Source of the DNA: a virus
Reading direction: 5' to 3' (one strand)
IMG/VR virus record: IMGVR_UViG_3300020438_000030
Location: 1 to 64,000 of that record
Length of the DNA stretch: 64,000 bases
Of the stretch, positions 57,677 through 64,000 are shown piece after piece. The translations under genes were made by a program, and so were the position numbers. Within the stretch, counting starts at the first letter, position 1; every line of letters begins with the position of its first letter. The notes under the pieces are model-generated. The model ran no database searches. It saw only the letters and a program-made list of their open reading frames with translations, and had not been told where the DNA came from.

Positions 57677-58087
57677 TTAAACTCTAACTAAATCAGCAGC
57701 AAAAACAGAATCCCAATCAACACGTTTAATTTGTTTTAATTGATCTAAACTGTGAAATCTTTCACCCGACAATGAAAGTTGTAAGTCTTTAATTTCACGA
57801 GCTGTTTTTAAACCAATTCCTTTAATGTGATCAGCAATCATTTGTGCGGTTGCTGCATTGACATTAAGGCGTGTTTCAGGAGGAAATTTGCGAACTTCTT
57901 CTTGAGCTGCTGCGTCTTTTACTTGAAGACTTTTAACTTGTTTAGTTGCCTTTTGATCGGGAACAACTTCAGTTTTATAAGCAGTAAATACACGACCGTC
58001 TTGATCTTCGATCATAAACCAATCGCCATCGTCCCACTCACTAACAACTTTTACTCGCGCTCCTGTTTTTACGTGCTGATAAAGCAT
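57677..58087 (-). CDS. Helix-hairpin-helix DNA-binding protein, 136 aa
   Basis: The C-terminal half, RLNVNAATAQMIADHIKGIG, then LKTAREIKDLQLSLSGERF and SLDQLKQIKRVD, has two helix-hairpin-helix units of the ComEA type, which contact DNA without sequence specificity. The N-terminal part (VKTGARVKVVSEWDDGDWFM) is a small beta (SH3-like) domain. It lies between capsid-region genes, so it may act in DNA packaging or as a head protein. Confidence 0.7.
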   Translation of the reverse strand: MLYQHVKTGARVKVVSEWDDGDWFMIEDQDGRVFTAYKTEVVPDQKATKQVKSLQVKDAAAQEEVRKFPPETRLNVNAATAQMIADHIKGIGLKTAREIKDLQLSLSGERFHSLDQLKQIKRVDWDSVFAADLVRV

Positions 58088-58128
58088 AAGGACCAGATGT
58101 AATCTCTGGTCCTATATTACCTTAATTA

Positions 58129-58884
58129 TCAGCTAACAGTGCGGTTAGGCAGATACTGTTCCATGTCAGCGTAAGCTACTGCCGTGTCAGGGCGGATGTA
58201 GCAAACTTCAACCAGGATGTAACCTTTACGTCCAGCAGCAACGTCATCAGCATGAATGGAGAAACCACCATTCAATGCAGTTGCGTTAGTAGTTGCTTTG
58301 GAATACACCTCGAAAGTGGTGTCGGTAGTTAACTCTTCATAGAGCCACTCCTTGGTCACAATGCCAGTAATGTTCTGGAAAGGATTAGTACCATAGCCAG
58401 CAGTACCTGCAGGGATGTTGTTAGAAGCAGCAGTTAAGTTTGCACCTTCTACAACACCAGAGGTGCTTACAGGGCCTGCAGGGCCGAATGCAACGACCTG
58501 GGTGCCACCAGAGGTCATGAGACCACTTTCAGCAACACGGCCGTCACCCCAGCCTTGAGCTACAGAAAGATTCGTACGATATACATAAGCAGGGCGTGTA
58601 GTGTCAGCAGACACGACCATGCCAGTAATATCAGTACGAGTATCATCATTCCTATAAGGGGAAGGAATAATGACACTTGCGGTAGAAGTGTAACCGGTGG
58701 TTGTCACAGGGACATAACCACGGAGTTGAAAGAACTGCCAGCCTGGATTAGCTAAAACAGAAGTAGGACCGCCATTGGAAGCATCGTTGCTTCCACTATC
58801 GTTGGTATCGATATTTTTGTACCAACCATTAAGAGGCTCGTTGAAGTTACCGGGGTAAATCTTCTTAGCAGACAAATAAGCCAT
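58129..58884 (-). CDS. Putative capsid decoration/minor capsid protein, 251 aa
   Basis: Beta-rich, Gly/Thr/Ser-rich protein (GWQFFQLRGYVPVTTTGYTS, TVSGTT-like repeats absent). It has a good GGAG Shine-Dalgarno and codon choice like the adjacent major capsid gene, indicating high expression. Directly downstream of that gene (38-base gap). No family identified. Confidence 0.65.
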   Translation of the reverse strand: MAYLSAKKIYPGNFNEPLNGWYKNIDTNDSGSNDASNGGPTSVLANPGWQFFQLRGYVPVTTTGYTSTASVIIPSPYRNDDTRTDITGMVVSADTTRPAYVYRTNLSVAQGWGDGRVAESGLMTSGGTQVVAFGPAGPVSTSGVVEGANLTAASNNIPAGTAGYGTNPFQNITGIVTKEWLYEELTTDTTFEVYSKATTNATALNGGFSIHADDVAAGRKGYILVEVCYIRPDTAVAYADMEQYLPNRTVS

Positions 58885-58922
58885 TTATTACTCCAAATAA
58901 GTTTGAAATTTGTTTATAACAA

Positions 58923-60086
58923 TCAGACGGAACCGTCATCTTGGACGAAGCTGAATGCATTAGTAATGAAATCCTTATTAAGGATCTCGAAACCAGCATA
59001 GAGCTGCCAAATCAGAATGATGAAACGACTGAAGTCATCATTATTGTTGATCAGAACCTGAGCGTTTGGTCCGCCAATGCCAACACCAACAGCCTGTGGG
59101 CCGAAGAAGAAACCTTGTGCTACTTCTTTAGCAGCATAAGTAGAACCTGCATCGAAAGAAGCAGTTACGTTCTTGTTGGGGAAGTTAGTTGACTCGAAGA
59201 ACTTGACACCTTCAAACTGAACACCGGTAGGCATTACAGGTTCGCCAGCCAGGAAGTAACCTTGGCCTGCCTGAGGACCCATGTAGAAGCTGGAGTTGTT
59301 AGGCATCATGGGGTTAGCCATGTACATGCCTTGTCCTGCGTTACCGGAGTAACGTGCAATCTCACGGAAGTCAGGATCACGACGCAGGTGAAGCATGAAG
59401 GTAGGATCGCAGATACAGCGATACAGACCATCAGCAAACGTAGGAACGTTACGCTTACGTAAATCCTTGACAGTTTCTAACAGGTCAGTGCGAACAGAGA
59501 ACTGTTGAATTTGATCACCATATTCAGCAACTGTGTAAGAAACACGACCACTAGAATCTTTCTCTTTACCACCGGCAAAGTAGTAACCACCTTGTGAAGA
59601 TGAGGCAGCGCCATTAGCTTCTGCTTTAGCAAGTTCGTCAATGAAGACGCGATCACGCCAACGACGATAGTCATCAAGCAGCGTCAAGCTACCGATGGAC
59701 TGGTGGAACATATTCAGGTTGCCGGTATCAAGCAGCAAACGCTGAGCAGTAATCAGAGTTTCGCGAGCAATCTTAAAAGTAGAAGGCTGGGTAGGATCAC
59801 CCGGATCTGCAGGACCAGTATATTCCTTAAGCACCACCAAGACTTTCTCTTTGGTGATGTTACGGCTGTTAGCTGTACCAATCGTTTGATCAGCAATACG
59901 CTCACGGCTATCCTTTGTACCAGGTGCTCCCCAGAACTTGTAGCGATCAAGCTGCACAGTTTGGCCGGGCTGTGAAGTGAAGTCATGCACTACCACAGGC
60001 TCAACAGCCATCTCGCAAACATACGCGGGATGAGGGCGGTATAATTCCGCACCTAAAATCTTGGGAAAATCGTTATCAAGAAACAC
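58923..60086 (-). CDS. Probable major capsid protein, 387 aa (GTG start)
   Basis: GTG start with GGAGG upstream. Length, high expression-type codon use, position between scaffold/portal and decoration genes, and a beta-rich sequence (PVVVHDFTSQPGQTVQLDRY, FEGVKFFESTNFPNKNV) agree with an HK97-fold major capsid protein. The CICDPTFMLHLRRDPDFREI segment resembles the capsid proteins of several cyanophages. The fold is inferred. Confidence 0.75.
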   Translation of the reverse strand: MFLDNDFPKILGAELYRPHPAYVCEMAVEPVVVHDFTSQPGQTVQLDRYKFWGAPGTKDSRERIADQTIGTANSRNITKEKVLVVLKEYTGPADPGDPTQPSTFKIARETLITAQRLLLDTGNLNMFHQSIGSLTLLDDYRRWRDRVFIDELAKAEANGAASSSQGGYYFAGGKEKDSSGRVSYTVAEYGDQIQQFSVRTDLLETVKDLRKRNVPTFADGLYRCICDPTFMLHLRRDPDFREIARYSGNAGQGMYMANPMMPNNSSFYMGPQAGQGYFLAGEPVMPTGVQFEGVKFFESTNFPNKNVTASFDAGSTYAAKEVAQGFFFGPQAVGVGIGGPNAQVLINNNDDFSRFIILIWQLYAGFEILNKDFITNAFSFVQDDGSV

Positions 60087-60198
60087 TTTCTTTTATCCTC
60101 CAGTTATACGGAAAATTAAGTAATCGGGTGAAAGACTCAGGCAGTATTTATGCCCTATCTAAAGAAAATTTTAGCAGTCTGTAATTTATTAGACTGTT

Positions 60199-60756
60199 TT
60201 AAACATAACCTTGCATATTAAGGCGTGAGTTTATTGTATTAGATGAACCAGGCAATTCAGGATCAATTGCACTTTGGAAGCCTGGTACCCCAATTGCTTC
60301 AGCAAGATTGGAATAACCTCCTCCATATAACCCGCCAACTCCGCCTGCTCCTGCAACTATTCCTGCTCCTGCAAGACCTTGTACATAAGGAACAGCAGAC
60401 ATCAATCTGTTTGCTCCTTTACGTTCTGGAAATCCTGCTTTTGCATCGGCAGCGTATTTATTTCCAATTTCAGGTCCTGAGCCTGTCGCTCTTTTACCTA
60501 AATCCGTATTTTTTAGATTTTCAGCAATAGTGCGTTTAGAAAGAAGCCTACGCATTGAAGGAATAGCTAAGCCAGCACTAGCAGCTGTAACACCACCCTG
60601 TAAAGATTCAAGTAATAAACGTCCGGGACCTTCTTGAGAAGCTTCTCCAGACGTAATATTACCTAAAGTCACAAGACCTGCACCAGCAGCGCCGCTGGCT
60701 AAAGCGGCTTGGCTAGGGTTATTAAGCATTTGCTTATATCTTCCTGCCAATTGCAT
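60199..60756 (-). CDS. Hypothetical Gly/Ala-rich virion protein, 185 aa
   Basis: Start at ATG 60756; the frame is open to a TTG at 60774. Sequence has a Gly/Ala-rich hydrophobic segment (SGAAGAGLVTLGN) and a second one (GAGIVAGAGGVGGLYGGG), like membrane-interacting virion proteins. It overlaps nothing but is next to the scaffold-like gene (its stop at 60761). A weak hairpin follows it (60178-60198). Confidence 0.55.
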   Translation of the reverse strand: MQLAGRYKQMLNNPSQAALASGAAGAGLVTLGNITSGEASQEGPGRLLLESLQGGVTAASAGLAIPSMRRLLSKRTIAENLKNTDLGKRATGSGPEIGNKYAADAKAGFPERKGANRLMSAVPYVQGLAGAGIVAGAGGVGGLYGGGYSNLAEAIGVPGFQSAIDPELPGSSNTINSRLNMQGYV

Positions 60757-60760
60757 TAGA

Positions 60761-61747
60761 TCACTCCATAACAAACAGTTTGTTTGCCATAACGCGAGGA
60801 TCTGCTTGGTTCATAATGCGCCAAGCTTGGCTAGGATCGACATCCATTTGCTGCTTAAATGCACCCCAGAAATCATGGGGCTGCTGAGGAGCTTCAGCTG
60901 CTGGGGGAGCAGGAAGACCAGCAACATTCATACCTTGCTGCTGTTGAATAGGAGCAGTAGGATAGCCACGCGTTTCAAGTTCTTGCTCAGACTCATACAC
61001 AGGGCATGGACCTTCAGGACCGAAATACTTCAACGTGTAATCCGACAGAACGTCAGGATTAGTTAAAATTTCGTTATAAGCAAGATTTTCTTGATGCTCA
61101 CGCACTGAGAAATTGGCATACCCAGTAAGTGTTTTTGTTGCTTGTTGTCCCCAAGAAACAGCACTATCGAGCATCCCTTCTAGGTTTAGGGCGTACTGAT
61201 TTAGAATCGCTGGAGCCTCTACTCCGTAGTTTGCTACTACCATCCGGCTTTCCGGACTCCAGTTCAGTAGATTCGCTACGTCCTCTAAGGAGTTGATCGA
61301 GGAAGTTTGGGAAGAGCTGGGCGATGAGGTCTGGTTTGTTTGCCAGGTCGGCTGAGCCGAGGGTGCCGAGGTCTGTGCCGGGGCTTGTGTTACTCCGTAA
61401 TTGGCCGGGCTGTACTGCGTCGGCTGTGATGGTTGACCCTGGAATGGGGATTGCACCGGACTTCCCAACAGGTTGACTACCTTGTTGAATGCCGATTCCC
61501 ATGGGTTCCCTTGGGGTGCCGCCGACTCCTGGTATTGGGGGGCGGATACTGACGGGGCGGGTTGGTAACTGGTAAGCCCCTGAGGTGCGGCCTGGGGTAC
61601 TGCCTGGGGGTAATACGTTCCCACTTGGGTCGGAGCCACTTGAGTCGGAGCTGCCGGTGCTGCCGGTGCTGCCGCCACGTAACTGCTCGGAGCCACTGCT
61701 ACTTGCGGGCTCGTCTGTGGGATCGATTGGACGGTAGCGTCCTGCAT
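60761..61747 (-). CDS. Scaffold-like protein, Pro/Gln/Ala-rich, 328 aa
   Basis: Starts at ATG 61747 with a strong AAGGAG 7 bases upstream. The first about 195 residues (Pro/Gln/Ala/Ser-rich, e.g. APAAPAAPTQVAPTQV) overlap the portal C-terminus in another frame. The non-overlapping C-terminal part is helical (YANFSVREHQENLAYNEILT, FWGAFKQQMDVDPSQAW). Position between portal and major capsid protein suggests a scaffold or prohead assembly protein. Confidence 0.65.
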   Translation of the reverse strand: MQDATVQSIPQTSPQVAVAPSSYVAAAPAAPAAPTQVAPTQVGTYYPQAVPQAAPQGLTSYQPAPSVSAPQYQESAAPQGNPWESAFNKVVNLLGSPVQSPFQGQPSQPTQYSPANYGVTQAPAQTSAPSAQPTWQTNQTSSPSSSQTSSINSLEDVANLLNWSPESRMVVANYGVEAPAILNQYALNLEGMLDSAVSWGQQATKTLTGYANFSVREHQENLAYNEILTNPDVLSDYTLKYFGPEGPCPVYESEQELETRGYPTAPIQQQQGMNVAGLPAPPAAEAPQQPHDFWGAFKQQMDVDPSQAWRIMNQADPRVMANKLFVME

Positions 61748-63491
61748 AGCTCATCTCCTTTTGTAATGCTTCTAAGGTTCGATACAGATATGGAGTTAAG
61801 TCCAAACGTGGATCTGCCGCCATGGGTAAATCCGGTGCTTGTGGGTGAGGGGTCTGCATCATTCCCCCCACTAAACGAGAAAACTGGGAATAAGCTCCCT
61901 GTAATTCGTTGACCATCCTGAACGGGAAGCCCGAAAGCATTTCCGCTCTTTCCTCATCTGTTTTTGATGGGAAAAGATATTTCAGTGCTTCTATGCTATC
62001 AACTCCTAATTCTTGTAAGTTTCTTACAACAATTGAATTGTTCAGGATGTCTTGTGTTGAGTCCTCATAAACAGGACCAAGCCAACGCCAAAGCATTGTG
62101 ATATCCCCATCTGGAATTAAACCTTTAACACCAGGAGGTACCATTTGCGCTTGAACACAAGCCATCATAAGCTTTTTCATTTGTGCGTCAAATGCAGCTA
62201 AAGCTTGCTTATACATTAACTGTTCTTCTTCAGAAGCATTTTCTGCTGGTTGAACAGGTTTTTCAAATTTGGCTGCAGCTGCAAGAGTATCTTTAAATAG
62301 CTGTTCTTCTTGATAAATAATTAATTCAAGGCAACGACATAGTCCATGTGTATAAATTGCATTTGCTTTTTTCTTAGACGTTGCAGATACACGTCCAAAT
62401 AATGATTTATATTCAGTAGCAGTAACACCTGCACTAATTGAAAGCTCATCTACACCACCTAAAGATGTACGAATTTCTTCTCTATACTGACGAACAAAAG
62501 CATTTTGGTCACCAGAAATTGCATCGGGAACAATATAACCAACACGATCATTAGGTTCTAAATTTGCAATGACCCGTGGAACTCTGATCTGTCCATCAAC
62601 ACCTCGACTAACCGGATCTTGTTTAAAAGTAGAACGACTTAAATTTGCTGGGCTTGTAAAACCGGAGTTAGCTGCAATTGACGGCCGTTGTGCACCACCA
62701 TCACCACCCGACTCCATTAAGTCAGTTTTAGGTCTAGATGACAGTAATGTTGGATTACCAAAGAACTGCAAGTTTTTTCGCATGTTATGCACAAGGCTAT
62801 CGTGAATAACAATGTGATTAGCTAACGCATCAAACTCACCACTACCTTCCATTGAAAACCCTTTCGGGTTATTAAAGATTTCAACGCAAGGAATGAACTG
62901 TAAAGTATTTGGAAACTTTTCAGTATTACCTGGCATTTGAATATTGACATTATCAAAAGACATTTCGCCTTCTGAATGTGTTTCTTCAATTGTGTTAGCT
63001 TTAATTGATAAACGAATATAACGTTTTTGACCAGGGGTTTGATTTGGATCGCCTGTTAAATTGTATGTTCCAATATCTTGAAAACCAGAATTTGGTTTTT
63101 TAACTTTATAGCTATAGATGATAACAACTTCTTCTAGTTCACCATCAACGTTATAATAAGAGCGATACTCGTGACTACGAAAATAATAAAGACGATAATT
63201 ATTTTCTGTGGGTCTTATATAAAATAAACCTTTTCCATCACATAAAAAATAATCCCAAATTGAATCGAGACGCGTATCTAACTTGTTATATTTAACAACT
63301 TTATCAATAAAGTCTTTGCGTTGGTTGCCAAAGTTATCTTGTGAAGGAAAAAACTCAACTCCTTGGCGCACGCCAAAAAGTTTCATCTGAGCAATATGTG
63401 ACGCAACAATACCCGTATCAATACCAGCTCCACCATCTCGCTCTACATAAGCATCAATGATTTCTTTAAGACGAGACTTAGCGTCAGCCAT
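61164..63491 (-). CDS. Portal protein, 775 aa
   Basis: Cyanophage-type portal: GYIVPDAISGDQNAFVRQYR, ISAGVTATEYKSLFGRVSAT, then MLWRWLGPVYEDSTQDILNN, LQELGVDSIEALKYLFPSKT and MVNELQGAYSQFSRLVGGMM. The C-terminal about 190 residues (from about residue 582) are Ser/Gly/Pro-rich and share bases with the scaffold-like gene; the real portal domain may end near YAGRYRP. The portal forms the head-tail gate for DNA. Confidence 0.85.
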   Translation of the reverse strand: MADAKSRLKEIIDAYVERDGGAGIDTGIVASHIAQMKLFGVRQGVEFFPSQDNFGNQRKDFIDKVVKYNKLDTRLDSIWDYFLCDGKGLFYIRPTENNYRLYYFRSHEYRSYYNVDGELEEVVIIYSYKVKKPNSGFQDIGTYNLTGDPNQTPGQKRYIRLSIKANTIEETHSEGEMSFDNVNIQMPGNTEKFPNTLQFIPCVEIFNNPKGFSMEGSGEFDALANHIVIHDSLVHNMRKNLQFFGNPTLLSSRPKTDLMESGGDGGAQRPSIAANSGFTSPANLSRSTFKQDPVSRGVDGQIRVPRVIANLEPNDRVGYIVPDAISGDQNAFVRQYREEIRTSLGGVDELSISAGVTATEYKSLFGRVSATSKKKANAIYTHGLCRCLELIIYQEEQLFKDTLAAAAKFEKPVQPAENASEEEQLMYKQALAAFDAQMKKLMMACVQAQMVPPGVKGLIPDGDITMLWRWLGPVYEDSTQDILNNSIVVRNLQELGVDSIEALKYLFPSKTDEERAEMLSGFPFRMVNELQGAYSQFSRLVGGMMQTPHPQAPDLPMAADPRLDLTPYLYRTLEALQKEMSYAGRYRPIDPTDEPASSSGSEQLRGGSTGSTGSSDSSGSDPSGNVLPPGSTPGRTSGAYQLPTRPVSIRPPIPGVGGTPREPMGIGIQQGSQPVGKSGAIPIPGSTITADAVQPGQLRSNTSPGTDLGTLGSADLANKPDLIAQLFPNFLDQLLRGRSESTELESGKPDGSSKLRSRGSSDSKSVRPKPRRDAR

Positions 63492-63495
63492 TTAC

Positions 63496-63705
63496 CTATT
63501 TACTGCCCTTTTGTTTATACATCCTAGCAGCTTTGCCTGCTTTTTTAGCCTTGTCAGTATTAGCAACAAATTGTTTTCCTTTGCGAGAACCTGCTCGTTT
63601 TTTACGGTCAGTATCTTCACGTTCTTCTTTTGAAAGCTTTGACCAGGCTTTCTTAGGAAGATAACGTTTAGTTGTACCGTCTTTTTGAATTGCTTTATCA
63701 GCCAT
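63496..63705 (-). CDS. Basic DUF5872-like protein, 69 aa
   Basis: Lys/Arg-rich small protein (KKAWSKLSKEEREDTDRKKR, then KGKQFVANTDKAKKAGKAA). It recalls, from memory, a basic virus protein family (DUF5872). Likely DNA-binding; it sits at the portal operon, 4 bases from the portal start. Confidence 0.65.
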   Translation of the reverse strand: MADKAIQKDGTTKRYLPKKAWSKLSKEEREDTDRKKRAGSRKGKQFVANTDKAKKAGKAARMYKQKGSK

Positions 63706-63706
63706 G

Positions 63707-64000
63707 TCAGTCGTAACGTATTTTCATTTGTCCGTCTGGACCAATTTGCAACTGATAGGAATAAGGATTACCATAACCTTGTTGTACCAGTCTTCTTCCA
63801 ATATTTGCAGGATTCATATCTAATCCTGTATCAAAATGTTGTCCGTCTTTGGTTCCTCCTTTATCTATAGGTGCATATCCAAAATTATAATCTTCGTCAA
63901 TAATAAAACTTCCATCTTGTTGTGGTTTGGCCCAGAAAGATCCAATTGATTCGGAAAGCTGGCCACGCATTCCGACATCTTTAGGTAATTGTGATTTAAT
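63707..64000 (-). CDS. Hypothetical protein, runs off right edge (partial)
   Basis: The frame is open past the ATG at 63970 to the window end (preceding residues IKSQLPKDVG look coding), so this is the C-terminal portion of a longer protein. Sequence: MRGQLSESIGSFWAKPQQDG and GPDGQMKIRYD. Its stop is 1 base from the 63705 start of the next gene. Function unknown. Confidence 0.5.
   Translation of the reverse strand: MKSQLPKDVGMRGQLSESIGSFWAKPQQDGSFIIDEDYNFGYAPIDKGGTKDGQHFDTGLDMNPANIGRRLVQQGYGNPYSYQLQIGPDGQMKIRYD

Noticed and set aside
1-64000. CRISPR array, insertion sequence or diversity-generating retroelement
   Set aside because: No regularly spaced repeats with unique spacers, no transposase and no reverse transcriptase were seen. 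The fibre repeats are short and intragenic.
1-64000. psbA, psbD, talC or other photosynthesis/carbon genes besides hli
   Set aside because: None of the proteins shows the corresponding motifs.

Overview
The window looks like part of a double-stranded DNA tailed cyanophage genome. The clearest host marker is a 43-residue high-light-inducible protein (hli) at 18111. A cyanobacterial DUF4278 protein, cyanophage-type tail fibres and several small proteins of familiar cyanophage type agree with this. Base composition is AT-rich apart from one GC-rich patch at about 61.2-61.75 kb. No psbA or psbD, terminase, tail tube or tape-measure gene was recognised. The gene at the right edge runs off the window, so packaging and further structural genes probably lie beyond it.

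Layout. 0-0.3 kb: non-coding, with two exact cyanobacterial-type DnaA boxes, a third near match and a hairpin (candidate origin). 0.3-17 kb, plus strand: many small, tightly packed early or accessory genes, then tRNA-Leu(UAA), thyX, a GP88-family protein, a family A DNA polymerase of the phage T7 type, a two-OB-fold single-strand binding protein, a Sipho_Gp157-like protein and a glycosyltransferase. This arm carries eight copies of a structured leader element, described below. 17-24 kb: a Dps-like ferritin beside hli, an endonuclease VII-like HNH gene, a minus-strand glycan operon (glycosyltransferase and two methyltransferase-containing proteins) and a PD-(D/E)XK nuclease. 24-31 kb, plus strand: a prim-pol/SF3 helicase, a GT4 glycosyltransferase, a repeat-rich control region in front of an HNH-type gene, and conserved phage proteins. 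31-42.9 kb, minus strand: a GH19 lysis cassette and a set of tail fibres, two of them with C-terminal S74 chaperone domains. 42.9-46.5 kb, mostly plus strand: a helix-turn-helix protein, a Dam-like methyltransferase, dCTP deaminase and DUF3310. 46.5-64 kb, mostly minus strand: a GH24 lysozyme, small basic proteins, a 1156-residue protein, virion proteins, the major capsid protein, a scaffold-like protein and the portal.

How it fits together. Replication combines a T7-type polymerase and SSB with a plasmid/satellite-style prim-pol-SF3 helicase. ThyX and dCTP deaminase feed thymidylate supply. Hli and Dps would protect the host cell from light and iron/oxidative stress during infection. Glycosyl- and methyltransferases suggest modification of surface glycans or of virion or DNA components. 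Lysis probably uses GH19 and GH24 enzymes.

Most notable observations. (1) Eight copies of a small RNA-like element (outer helix CTRGG/CCYAG, fixed GGCA and TAAG strands, variable inner hairpin) precede gene blocks between 2.9 and 14.3 kb, with compensatory changes in the helix. (2) A textbook -1 frameshift signal (A AAA AAG, stop codon, 14-bp stem-loop) at 31117-31181 would extend a 48-residue membrane protein by 56 residues. (3) A 584-nt two-frame overlap joins the portal C-terminus and the scaffold-like N-terminus. (4) A Dps with correctly spaced ferroxidase residues sits beside hli. (5) Two iteron families lie in the 28-kb control region. All gene calls come from reading the sequence; no database search was run.
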